NCBI GenBank assembly: GCA_023807065.1
Contig: JAJJLU010004384.1
Coordinates: forward strand, 1 to 13,816
DNA length: 13,816 nucleotides
Reading direction: 5' to 3'
Source: Isotricha intestinalis
Lineage: Eukaryota > Ciliophora > Litostomatea > Vestibuliferida > Isotrichidae
Positions 1 to 8,511 of the stretch are shown here, one piece after another (position 1 is the first letter of the stretch; the number at the start of each line of letters is the position of its first letter). Made by a program: the position numbers and the translations under genes. The notes below the pieces were generated by a model. The model ran no database searches. It was not told the origin of the DNA and saw only the letters and a list, made by a program, of their open reading frames with translations.

Positions 1-37
1 TCTAGTATTGGAAATAAGGTTGTTTGTATTAATAAAG
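1..37 (+). repeat. 37-bp exact direct repeat, copy 1 (partner 4271-4307)
   Basis: Base-for-base identical to 4271-4307 and in the same orientation. The copies diverge immediately after the AATAAAG that ends both. Copy 1 is cut by the window edge, so the true left limit of the duplication is unknown. Confidence 0.97.
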
Positions 38-75
38 CTTTTATCTCCAATTTAAATTTTATAATTAATATTTAA
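1..75 (+). CDS. Possible 3' end of a second NEK-kinase-like gene (partial)
   Basis: The first 37 bases are identical to bases 4271-4307 inside the NEK kinase gene of this window. The copy begins on the same codon position, encoding SSIGNKVVCINK, which matches kinase residues 298-309. After base 37 similarity stops. The frame runs on for 12 codons (AFISNLNFIINI) to a TAA at 73-75. This could be the end of a shortened NEK paralogue whose kinase domain lies to the left of the window. It could equally be a recombination or assembly/amplification junction, with the tail read by chance from intergenic DNA. Identity at third codon positions argues for a recent event rather than an old paralogue. If it is a gene, it is convergent with the severin-like gene, 244 bp away. 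Confidence 0.3.
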   Translation, partial: SSIGNKVVCINKAFISNLNFIINI

Positions 76-319
76 TTAAAAAGGAGATAAATTTAGAAAA
101 ATAATATAAAATATAAAATGTAAAAAAGAAGTAAAATCTCTGATCAATTAAGATTAATTTTATATAATATATAAATTAAGAAAATATTGATATGAAATAT
201 AAACTTTATTATTTTATATTAAAATATAATAATTCAATATTGTTTTCCTTTATAAATATTTAAGAGATATAAACTTAAATAATATAATTTTTATTTTTAA
301 CCAAAAAACTTAAAAAAAT
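76..319. other. A+T-rich intergenic region, nothing recognised
   Basis: No sustained frame on either strand, no tRNA-like fold and no tandem repeat. It lies downstream of the severin-like gene, which ends at 320 on the minus strand, and presumably holds that gene's 3' untranslated and termination signals. The only structure nearby is a weak 9-bp inverted repeat, 40-48 with 83-91. Confidence 0.6.
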
Positions 320-1438
320 TTATTCAAAACAAGCATCAACTTCTTTTTGTTTTTTTCCTTCTTTAATTTGTAACACAGGTAAATGTCTATTTCTATTTTC
401 ATCATTTTGATATTTCCTCGCAAAAACAATTCCAAATTTTTTTTCAAGAGAAGTAGTTTTATTTCCAATCCAAATAATAATACAATCTCCTCTATCAATA
501 AGAAAAGAATCTTCACTTTTCAAACTTTCTTTTTTAAATTCAACTTCAACCATATCTAACTTTCCATCTTTTTCAAATAATCTCATCATCTTATTATGAC
601 ATCCTTTATCCATATCAATTTGACTTTCTTTAGTTCTTAATCTTCTTCTAGGATTTTTGCTTTTTAAAACATTAGGTTTAGAATGTTCTTGAAAAATTTT
701 TTCTATTTCATCTTGTTTTTCTCCTTCTTCTATTTCTTCAATAACTGGTTTTCCATTTCTTTCATTTTTAATTTTATTACATAATGTAGTTCCATGAAAT
801 TTTTCAAATCCATTTGCTTTACTTCCTCTCCAATTAATTAGCTTTAAACCTAAATCAAAAATAAATACATCTTCATCATTCATAGAATCAACAACAAAAG
901 GAACTTCATTAGCTTGAATACATTTTCCAACTCCTCTTACATGAAGTAATTTATGATTATATTTTTCAGGTCCTACTTTTTTAAATCCAGATTCAATTCC
1001 TCCTGAAAGAATATTAATGTTATTAAAATATGAAGTAAATAAAGAAGATTCAAATCCTTGTTCTTCGTAAATTAATGTCATTTCAGAATTAAAGTAATCA
1101 TTTAATTCAACAATTTTATAAGCACCAGTTCCACTTTCATCACAAGTAGAATCTTGACCAACCCACATGTGAGCATTGTAATCAAGAGAATCATTTTCTT
1201 CGTCTTTAGTTATTGAGAGCACTATGAAAGTGTCACCTTGGTAAAAAGTACCATATTCATCTTTAGGCCATGGTATAACGTTGAATTTCTCTATTCGCCA
1301 AATGTATAATCCAGGCTCTTTCTTTATTGTCTTCCATTGAGGTTCTCCTTCTGCTCTTTGCAAACGAAGTGCTTTTTCGTATATTGAACCTAACATTGCT
1401 AAGTTTGAATCTTCAAATAATATTTCTCCTGAATCCAT
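320..1438 (-). CDS. Severin/gelsolin-family actin-binding protein, three gelsolin repeats
   Basis: A 372-residue protein, the usual length for severin, fragmin and CapG (three gelsolin repeats), about half of gelsolin. Repeat 1 covers roughly residues 40-145 (PGLYIWRIEKFNVIP, then YGTFYQGDTFIVL, then DESGTGAYKIVELNDY). The family-typical LSGGIESGFKKV linker is at 144-155. Repeat 2 is about 163-255 (LLHVRG, DVFIFDLGLKLINWRGSKAN). Repeat 3 is about 285-365 (SLKSEDSFLIDRGDCIIIWIGNK). Family members sever and cap actin filaments in the cytoplasm in a calcium-dependent way. That activity is inferred, and the usual GD before the repeat-2 core is ED here. The start chosen is the MDSGEILF methionine. 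A further 29 codons upstream are open, but they are A/T-driven and would overlap the divergent kinesin-like gene. No villin headpiece is present. The stop is TAA. Confidence 0.9.
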   Translation of the reverse strand: MDSGEILFEDSNLAMLGSIYEKALRLQRAEGEPQWKTIKKEPGLYIWRIEKFNVIPWPKDEYGTFYQGDTFIVLSITKDEENDSLDYNAHMWVGQDSTCDESGTGAYKIVELNDYFNSEMTLIYEEQGFESSLFTSYFNNINILSGGIESGFKKVGPEKYNHKLLHVRGVGKCIQANEVPFVVDSMNDEDVFIFDLGLKLINWRGSKANGFEKFHGTTLCNKIKNERNGKPVIEEIEEGEKQDEIEKIFQEHSKPNVLKSKNPRRRLRTKESQIDMDKGCHNKMMRLFEKDGKLDMVEVEFKKESLKSEDSFLIDRGDCIIIWIGNKTTSLEKKFGIVFARKYQNDENRNRHLPVLQIKEGKKQKEVDACFE

Positions 1439-1491
1439 TTTATTTTTAATGTTTTTTTTATTTTTTGTTTTAATTATTTTTTTTAAGACAA
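1439..1491. promoter_or_regulatory. 53-bp divergent intergenic region, probable bidirectional promoter
   Basis: Only 53 bases separate the start codons of the severin-like gene (minus) and the kinesin-like gene (plus). The stretch is almost pure A/T, with long T runs on the plus strand. No specific factor site is recognised. Both promoters must lie here or overlap the neighbouring coding sequence. Confidence 0.55.
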
Positions 1492-3210
1492 ATGGAAAAA
1501 CAAATGCATCATATAACTTTAACAAAGGATTTTCCTTTTAAAAGTAAAAATGATGTTGTGGAAATTTTTATTAGATTAAGAGGTTATTCAGAATTACCAG
1601 GAATATATAATAGTTATAATCAAAAAATGAAAGAAAAAAATATTATGAGAGCTTGGGTCACAAATAGAAATTTAGGTTATTTAAAAGGTTTTCGGTCTCC
1701 AGAACAAAGACCAAGATCAGTGAATTTTATTAATAAAGGTTTAACATCTCCACAAAAAAATAAAAAAAAGGAGAAAAAAATAGATGAAGAAGAATTAAAA
1801 AAAATAAAAAGAAAAAAAAATATAATTCCTGAATTTTTATATTATACATTTACTTCTACTTTAAAATCAAATAAATTAATAATATCAAAAACACCATTAA
1901 GAGGTGAATATATAATAAATAAGATAAAAACATCAAAAGATTTAAATAAAATAAGAAAAATAAAATTAAAAGAATCAAAGATATATGAATATGATTCAGT
2001 ATTTAATGAAACAGATGAAATATCAGATTTATATAAACAAATAATAGAATCAAAAGTAAAAAGAATGTTTAATGGATTTAATTCATGTATGTTTATAATG
2101 GGAGCTAAAAAAAGTGGTAAATCATATTTACTCTTAGGAGAAAATAAAAACAAAGGTTTATTAACTTATTCAATAAATACTATTTTAAATTATATTAAAT
2201 TATCTCAAAATGATATGATTTGTTTTTATGGAATTGCTGCTTCTTATTTAATAACAATTTCAGTAGATCAATTTTATTTAAATTACAGAGATTCTTTATT
2301 TAATGAAACTATAATTTTTGGAATTATGAATTTTAATACAATTTTAGAAAGAATAAATGAAGAAAGACATAAATTAAATGATAAATATCGTATTCAAGAT
2401 TTAATGAGGAAATCACATTTATTAGTTACTTTCACTTTATATCAAAATAATACAGGTGATTTAAATTTAATAGAAAAAAATAATAATTTACAAAAATTAA
2501 AAGAATTAAATGAAATTCAAGAAATATCCAAATTTTCTTTTATAGAAATGAATGATGCAACTTATGGTTTTTTTTCTCCTGAAAATCCAATACCTAAAAT
2601 TTACAGAGAGACAAATTTTATTTATGAAGAAATAGCAAATTTATCTATTCAATTAAGTAGGAAAATTCAACCTTATGATCCACAAACTTTTTTTATGCAA
2701 TATTTATATGATACTGTTATTTCTTGTGGTACTAATATTATTATTTTATTATGTGCTAATCCTTGTGATCCTCATATTGAAATTTCAAGTAAAATTTTAA
2801 TTTGGGGTTTTAATTTAAGAAAAAATTTATATTATGCAATTGATAATAATAATCTTTTACAATTTAATAATAATAATTTTTGCTGTAAATACATTGATAA
2901 TTTTTTATTTGTTGAAGATAATCAATTTGAAATTAATTCTAGGAAAAATAAAAAGAAAAAAAAAGGCTTTGGGAAATTAAATAAGTTAAAAGATAATAAA
3001 ATGAAATATGATGATAAAGAAAATGAATTTTATTATTCAAAGTCTGCGACAAATTATCAAACTTTAAAAGATTTTGAAAATACGAATAAAGAAATTGAAA
3101 AAATTAAAAAAGAACAACAAAATGATAGAGACAAATTAAATATTATAGTAAAAAAATTAGAAGAACAGGTTTATAATTTAACAAAAACCAAATTTAAAAC
3201 AAAAGAATAA
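1492..3210 (+). CDS. Divergent kinesin-motor-like protein, probable pseudo-motor
   Basis: 572 residues if started at 1492; a second in-frame ATG at 1504 would remove four. An upstream in-frame stop lies at 1471. Kinesin-motor landmarks appear in order. These are beta-1 (VVEIFIRLRGYSE, about 22-34), a Lys-rich insertion (about 45-125), YDSVFNETDEISDLY before alpha-2, the P-loop GAKKSGKS at 204-211 (canonical GQTGSGKT), a switch I remnant RKSHLLVTF near 306-314 (canonical SSRSH), and a C-terminal motor segment CGTNIIILLCANP matching GGNSKT...SP. The switch II position reads EMNDATY (352-358) where kinesins have DLAGSE, so the invariant glycine and glutamate are lost. Nucleotide binding may persist, but normal ATP-driven walking is unlikely; this is inference. 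A short charged helix at the C-terminus (IEKIKKEQQNDRDK...) may form a coiled coil. No cargo domain is recognised. Confidence 0.75.
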   Translation: MEKQMHHITLTKDFPFKSKNDVVEIFIRLRGYSELPGIYNSYNQKMKEKNIMRAWVTNRNLGYLKGFRSPEQRPRSVNFINKGLTSPQKNKKKEKKIDEEELKKIKRKKNIIPEFLYYTFTSTLKSNKLIISKTPLRGEYIINKIKTSKDLNKIRKIKLKESKIYEYDSVFNETDEISDLYKQIIESKVKRMFNGFNSCMFIMGAKKSGKSYLLLGENKNKGLLTYSINTILNYIKLSQNDMICFYGIAASYLITISVDQFYLNYRDSLFNETIIFGIMNFNTILERINEERHKLNDKYRIQDLMRKSHLLVTFTLYQNNTGDLNLIEKNNNLQKLKELNEIQEISKFSFIEMNDATYGFFSPENPIPKIYRETNFIYEEIANLSIQLSRKIQPYDPQTFFMQYLYDTVISCGTNIIILLCANPCDPHIEISSKILIWGFNLRKNLYYAIDNNNLLQFNNNNFCCKYIDNFLFVEDNQFEINSRKNKKKKKGFGKLNKLKDNKMKYDDKENEFYYSKSATNYQTLKDFENTNKEIEKIKKEQQNDRDKLNIIVKKLEEQVYNLTKTKFKTKE

Positions 3211-3379
3211 TTTATATTTTCTATAAATACTTTTTTTTTTAAAGAAAAATATATATTCAATTATATAATTAATTAAAATTTCAAATTTAAGATTAATAAT
3301 AAAATAATTTAATTTTGTTTTAATTGTTTAAATATAATTAACAATATAAATAATTACTTATTTAATCAATTAAACATAA
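3211..3379. promoter_or_regulatory. Intergenic spacer upstream of the NEK kinase
   Basis: 169 A/T-rich bases between the kinesin-like stop and the NEK start. It must contain the 3' end of one transcript and the promoter of the next. A T run sits near its left end. No defined motif is recognised. Confidence 0.3.
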
Positions 3380-5647
3380 ATGGAATCTCAAAGAAATAAA
3401 GAAGTAAAAGAAACTGTAGGAACAAAAATATCAGATTTCAAACTTTTAAAAGAATTAGGGAAAGGTTCTTATGGAACAGTCTATACAGTAAAATCATATA
3501 TAGATGATAATATATATGTAATGAAAAAAATGGAATTAAATCACTTAAAAGAAAAACAACAAAAAGAATGTTATCGTGAAGTATCAATTCTTAGAAAAGT
3601 ATCACATCCAAATATAATAAAATATTATTCTTCTTTTTTAGAAAAAGAAAATTTATATATAATAATGGAATATGCAGAAATGGGAGATTTATATTCATTA
3701 ATAAAACATTATAAACGTCATTTAAAATATTTTGACGAATTTGACATATGGAGAATAGCTTCAGAAATATTAAACGGATTAAATTATTTACATTCTCACA
3801 ATATAATACATAGAGATATAAAATGTTTAAATTTATTTTTAACAAAAGATAAACATGTTAAAATAGGTGATTTAGGAGTTTCAACAATAGTATCAAATAT
3901 TAATGCATTACATTGTACAAGAGTAGGAACACCATTGTATTTAAGTCCTGAATTAGTTAAGCAAATACCTTATGATTATAAAGTAGATATTTGGTCTTTT
4001 GGATGTTCTCTTTATCATTTATGTATGTTAGAACCTCCTTTTTCTGGAGATAATTTAATTGCTCTTGGGAATATGATTGTTAAAGGAAAACCTAAATTAT
4101 TACCTTCTCAATATAGTAATAATTTAATTTCATTTATTGATAAAATGCTTTGTAAAAAACCAGAGAAAAGACCATCTGCTAAAGAAGCTTTAGTTATGAT
4201 TCCTAGTGATATTATGGAAAAAATTAGAGAAGCTAATAGAAATAATGTTGAAATTAAAAATAGACCTTTTTCTAGTATTGGAAATAAGGTTGTTTGTATT
4301 AATAAAGATGAAATTGGAAAAATAAAAGAGAAGATTCAAGAAGAAAGGAAAGAAGAGAAAAAAGAAGAAAGAAAAGAGGAATATAATGAAAAAAAAAATG
4401 AAAAAAAAGAAAAAGAAAATATTGGGAATGATAATAATAATAATTTAGATGGATTGAATAATATAAAAAATGAATTTAATAATAATGATAATGTGAATAA
4501 TGAAGTTTATGAAAAGAATAAAAGTGAAAAGAGGAAAAAAGTAAATAGTGAAATTATTAATATTAAAAATAAAGATAATAAAAATTCAGTTATTCAAATT
4601 TTTGCAGATAATTTATCAAATAAACCTTTAACAACTGAAACAAGTGCATTTAAAAATAAAATAAAAGAAATAAGTCTTAGTAGAGTTCAAAGTAAAAAAG
4701 ATTCAAATTTATTTAAATCTAATAGTCATTTTTCAAAATTTAACTTTAATACAAATAATTCAAATCAAAATAAATTAACTCTTCCATTTGCAAATAAAAT
4801 AAATAATAAACAAGAAAAATCAATAAGAGTTTTTGCACAAGATTTTAAACAAGAAATACAAGAACTTCAGAAAGAAAAAAATAAAAAAACAATAAATGAA
4901 TCAAAAGAAAATAATAAAATAATAGAAGATATAAATTTAAAAAAAATAACAAATACATCTTCAGAAAAAAAAGAAAAAGAAAAAGAAAATGAAAAAAGAA
5001 TATTAACAGATAATATTAATAACATGAATAATAAAAATAATAATAACGTAATTGAAAATAAAATATTAGAAAATATTACAAATATAAAAAATGAAAAAAG
5101 AGAAAAACCAATATTAAATACTCCAGAAAATAAAAAAGAATCATTTGATTTAAAATTTCCAAATTTAGAAAAGAATATTCCAATGAATCAATATCCAATA
5201 AATTTAAATGGATTTAAAAGAATATTATCATCAAAGCATTCAAAAACTCGTTCAAAGTCTAATAGACCATATACAGCATCAACAAATAGAATGTTATTAA
5301 AACCTAAAAATCAATCTTTTAGACCAATAAGTGGATTTCCTAGTTATAATAATAATCAAATTAATAATAATGTTATTAATATTAATATTAATTTTTTTAA
5401 TATTGATATGAATCAAAAATTTTTAGATCCTTATGTAAATAATTTAATAAATAATAATAATGATAATGATTATGATATTTCTTTTATTGGACATAATAAT
5501 AAAAAAAGACCTATGAGTCATAGTAAATTTAATTTAAAAGAAATTACTGGAAATACTAATGAATTTTTCTTTAGTAAAATTATTAAAACACTTGAAGAAG
5601 CTAAAGGAACTAAGAGATTAACTGTAAATGACATTGGGGGAAAATAA
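3380..5647 (+). CDS. NIMA-related (NEK) serine/threonine protein kinase
   Basis: 755 residues with the kinase domain at about 20-275. The glycine loop is GKGSYGTV (27-34), the ATP lysine K49 (YVMKK), the alpha-C glutamate E67, the catalytic HRD 144-146 with K148 and N151, the metal motif DLG 164-166 in place of DFG, and the activation-segment end GTPLYLSPE (183-191). All catalytic residues are present, so it should be active. The long C-terminal tail is low complexity: Lys/Glu-rich about 312-345, Asn-rich blocks after 350, 545 and 660. Four RP-x-[ST] motifs occur at 295, 629, 648 and 710. NEKs act in mitosis, centrosomes and cilia. The subclass cannot be assigned here, although the DLG and SPE signatures resemble the expanded NEK sets of ciliated protists. 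Bases 4271-4307 recur exactly at the window's left end. The stop is TAA. Confidence 0.93.
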   Translation: MESQRNKEVKETVGTKISDFKLLKELGKGSYGTVYTVKSYIDDNIYVMKKMELNHLKEKQQKECYREVSILRKVSHPNIIKYYSSFLEKENLYIIMEYAEMGDLYSLIKHYKRHLKYFDEFDIWRIASEILNGLNYLHSHNIIHRDIKCLNLFLTKDKHVKIGDLGVSTIVSNINALHCTRVGTPLYLSPELVKQIPYDYKVDIWSFGCSLYHLCMLEPPFSGDNLIALGNMIVKGKPKLLPSQYSNNLISFIDKMLCKKPEKRPSAKEALVMIPSDIMEKIREANRNNVEIKNRPFSSIGNKVVCINKDEIGKIKEKIQEERKEEKKEERKEEYNEKKNEKKEKENIGNDNNNNLDGLNNIKNEFNNNDNVNNEVYEKNKSEKRKKVNSEIINIKNKDNKNSVIQIFADNLSNKPLTTETSAFKNKIKEISLSRVQSKKDSNLFKSNSHFSKFNFNTNNSNQNKLTLPFANKINNKQEKSIRVFAQDFKQEIQELQKEKNKKTINESKENNKIIEDINLKKITNTSSEKKEKEKENEKRILTDNINNMNNKNNNNVIENKILENITNIKNEKREKPILNTPENKKESFDLKFPNLEKNIPMNQYPINLNGFKRILSSKHSKTRSKSNRPYTASTNRMLLKPKNQSFRPISGFPSYNNNQINNNVINININFFNIDMNQKFLDPYVNNLINNNNDNDYDISFIGHNNKKRPMSHSKFNLKEITGNTNEFFFSKIIKTLEEAKGTKRLTVNDIGGK
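4271..4307 (+). repeat. 37-bp exact direct repeat, copy 2 (inside the NEK gene)
   Basis: Encodes NEK residues 298-309 plus one base of the next codon, just after the kinase domain and directly following the first RPF motif. It is identical to window bases 1-37. Here the frame continues with DEIGKIKEKIQEE, whereas copy 1 continues differently. Confidence 0.97.
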
Positions 5648-5823
5648 TTTATATATTTTCAATTATTGTATTAAATGATAAATAATTGTGCAAATAATTA
5701 ACTTTGAGATTTTTTTATTATAAATTATATATTTGATTTAATTAAAAAGATAAAAAAATTAAATTATATTTAATAAAAAAAATAAATAAATAAATAAAAT
5801 ATATATAAAAATCAAAAATAAAA
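5648..5823. promoter_or_regulatory. Intergenic spacer upstream of the V-ATPase a gene
   Basis: 176 A/T-rich bases between the NEK stop and the reconstructed V-ATPase start at 5824. It includes a short (AAAT)n-like stretch near 5780-5797. It presumably carries the NEK 3' end and the V-ATPase promoter. No recognisable motif. Confidence 0.3.
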
Positions 5824-8311
5824 ATGGGACTTCTAAGGTAATAATAAACTATTTAAAAAATATAGATCTGAAATAATGTTACATAAAAAAATAAGAATAC
5901 CAAAAGATTCAGAAGTAGAAGTAATGGAAGAATTAGGAAAAATGGATGAAAGTATTCAATTTGTAGATTTAAATTCAAATGATTATGAACAAAGAAAAAT
6001 ATATTTAAACATGTTAACAAGATGTGAAGAAGCAGGAAAGAAAATTCAACATTTTGAAAATATATGTTCTCTTTATAATGAAGAAATAATAAGATATAAT
6101 AATTATCAAACTTTTAAAATTGATTTAGAAAATGATATGGAATCAATTGATAAAAGATATAGTTCTACTTATTTTGATTTAATTGAAAATGAAATTGGAG
6201 AAGATGAAAAAAAATTAATTGAATTACTTGAAAGTTATAAAAATATTACAGAACAATTAGATTCTTTAATAGAAAAAAAATCAGTTTTTGATAAAAGCTC
6301 TCAATTAATGTCATCTCAAAATTATCAAATAACATTATCAAGAGATTCTTTTCCAACAATAAAAAATGAAAAGCATGAAACAATTGAAAATTTTTTAAAA
6401 AATAAAAACACAATTCCTTTAATTCCAGAGACAGAAATAACAGATATAAATTTTATTTCTGGAGTAATTAAATCAGAAGATTCAATGAGAATGAAAAGAA
6501 TGATTTTTAGAGCAAGTCGTGGAAGAGCAATTCCAACTTTTTTTGATTTAACTATTGAAAATAAAGCTTTAAAAACAAAACAAGAAAAAAAAATATTTGT
6601 CATTTTATATCAAGGAGGCGCTGATGATTTTTTAGTACAAAAAATATTAAAAATTTGTGATATGTTTAATTCTTCTAGATTTAGTATTCCTAAAAAAGAA
6701 GAAATCAATTCTGCTATTAATGCTATTCAACATGAAATTTATGAAAAGAAAACTTTTTTAAAAACTGCAGAAACTTCAATTAAAGATTTTATAAAAGATA
6801 AAATTGGAGTGGATGGAGTTCCTGGAAAATACGATAAATATCGTTTATTTTTTCTCCAAGAAAAATTAGTATATACTAATTTAAGTAAATGTAAAAATAT
6901 AGGAAATTTTATTGATGGTGAAGTTTGGATTCCAGAAGAAAAATTTAAAGATATTCAAAATTCCTTATTGAAAATAACTGAGAAAGATCCTTCGAAATTA
7001 ACTGCAATTTTAACTGATTTTGATGCTAATGATAAATCAATTCCACCGACTTATTTAAAATTAAATGATTTTACTTATCCTTTCCAAATGATTATTTCTG
7101 AATATGGTATTCCAAGATATAGAGAAATTAATCCTGGTTTATTTTCTATTATTTCTTTCCCTTTCATGTTCGGTGTTATGTTCGGTGATATTGGTCATGG
7201 ATTTTTATTAACTTTATTAGGAGCTTATTTAGTTTTAAAAAGTGATGAAATTATAAGAACAAATCCTTCTTTAAAAATGGTTGTTAAAGTTAGATATTTA
7301 TTTTTATTTCTTGGTTTTTTCGCTTTTTATAATGGATGGATTTATGATGATTTCTTCTCTTTGCCTTTAGGTATTTTCGGCTCTTGTTATGATAATGTTA
7401 AAAATGAAGAAAATGGAAAACTTGAAGCTGTTAGAAAAAAAAATTGTGTTTATCCTTTTGGAATGGATCCCAAATGGTATGTTGCTTCAAATGAATTATC
7501 TTTTTTAAATTCATTTAAAATGAAAATGAGTGTTATTATAGGAGTTTCACAAATGATTTTAGGAATTTTTTTAAAAGGTTTAAATGGAATATACTTTGGA
7601 GATACATTAGATTTCGTATGTGAATTTATACCAAGAATAATATTTATGTGTTTACTATTTGGATATATGAATTTATTAATATATATTAAATGGGCAACTG
7701 ATTGGTCTTCTGATACAAGTAAAGCTCCTTCAATAATAAGTCAATTATTAATGATATTTTTAAATAATGGTTCTACTGGAGAAGAAGGACATAAATTACC
7801 TTTATGGAGAAAAGATGATTATACTATTCAAGAGAAATTTCAATTTCATGCATTAGTAATATGTGTTATATGTGTTCCAATAATGTTAATACCAAAACCA
7901 ATAATAGAATATATGAAGCATTCAGAAGAAGAAGATCATAAAAAATCTTTTACTGATTTAATGGTAGAACAAATAATAGGAACAATAGAATATGTCTTAG
8001 GAACAGTTTCACATACTGCTTCTTATCTTCGTTTATGGGCTCTTTCATTAGCACATGCTCAATTGAGTAAAGTTTTCTTTGATATTACTTTATTAGGTTT
8101 TATACAAAGTGGTAATATTATTGGAATGATGCTTGGATTCTTTCTACTTGCTAATATTACTTTAGGAGTTCTTATGGGAATGGATTTAATGGAATGCTTT
8201 TTACATACATTAAGACTTCATTGGGTTGAGTTTATGGATAAATTTTATCATGCTGATGGTTATGCTTTTCAACCTTTTTCTTTTAAGTATATTGATCCTG
8301 AGTTTATTTAA
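5824..8311 (+). CDS. ATP6V0A: V-type proton ATPase, V0 subunit a; two exons
   Basis: Exon 1 is 5824-5837 and exon 2 is 5866-8311, giving 819 residues, the normal family length. The join creates the conserved N-terminus MGLLRSEIM; reading from the first ATG of exon 2 (5876) would lose it. The cytosolic N-terminal half (about 1-425) holds ISGVIKSEDSMRMKRM and FRASRGRAIP, typical of the family. The membrane half starts at NPGLFSIISFPFMFGVMFGDIGHGF (about 427) and contains about eight hydrophobic segments. The proton-path arginine is R727 in SYLRLWALSLAHAQLS, equivalent to yeast Vph1 R735. The subunit forms the half-channels next to the c-ring and, with the rest of V-ATPase, acidifies endosomes, lysosomes or contractile vacuoles. 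The isoform or location cannot be read from the sequence. It is convergent with the HSPA12-like gene. Confidence 0.96.
5838..5865 (+). other. 28-nt spliceosomal intron in the V-ATPase a gene
   Basis: Begins GTAATAATAA and ends AATATAG. It is phase 2, splitting the fifth codon (AG|A, arginine). Removing it joins MGLL-R to SEIM, the family's conserved start, and opens the frame to the 811-residue body. If retained, translation stops at once (AGG TAA). No separate branch-point motif can be picked out in 28 bases. Confidence 0.88.
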
Positions 8312-8511
8312 GGATTTATTTGTGATTTTTTTTTGAATTTGTTTAGATGAATTATTTTTTAATATTTAAATTCGGATATAAATTTTTGATTTATATTTTA
8401 AGTTTTTTTTTGGAATATCAATGATGAATAAAATTAAGACTTACATTTACAAAAAATAATAATAATAATAATCAAAAAAACATTAAAAAAATAAAATAAA
8501 ATATCAAAAAT
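8312..8511. other. Convergent 3' intergenic region
   Basis: 200 bases between the stops of the V-ATPase gene (plus) and the HSPA12-like gene (minus). T-rich runs follow the V-ATPase stop, and an AAT microsatellite lies near the HSPA12 end. Both transcripts must end here, so their 3' untranslated regions are short or overlap. There is no gene on either strand. Confidence 0.6.
8455..8472. repeat. (AAT)6 microsatellite
   Basis: Six perfect AAT units in the convergent spacer, flanked by A runs. Such runs are expected in DNA of this composition and no function is implied. Confidence 0.9.

Noticed and set aside
40..91. 9-bp inverted repeat (40-48 with 83-91) next to the duplicated segment
   Set aside because: The arms are short and A/T-rich with a 34-base loop, so chance is sufficient; there is no terminator or mobile-element context.
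1439..1525. Possible 29-residue N-terminal extension of the severin-like protein (MLKLYDAFVF...)
   Set aside because: A/T-driven sequence unlike the family, and it would overlap the start of the divergent kinesin-like gene. MDSGEILF is the better start.
1842..2153. Open frame antisense to the kinesin-like gene; similar ones at 3591-3845, 6325-6603 and, on the plus strand, 11713-11961, plus a same-strand alternative frame at 310-516
   Set aside because: Each lies inside a well-supported gene, has no domain features and reflects base composition.
5876..5878. ATG as the start of V-ATPase subunit a
   Set aside because: Starting here drops the conserved MGLLRSE; the upstream exon at 5824-5837 with a 28-nt intron restores it exactly.
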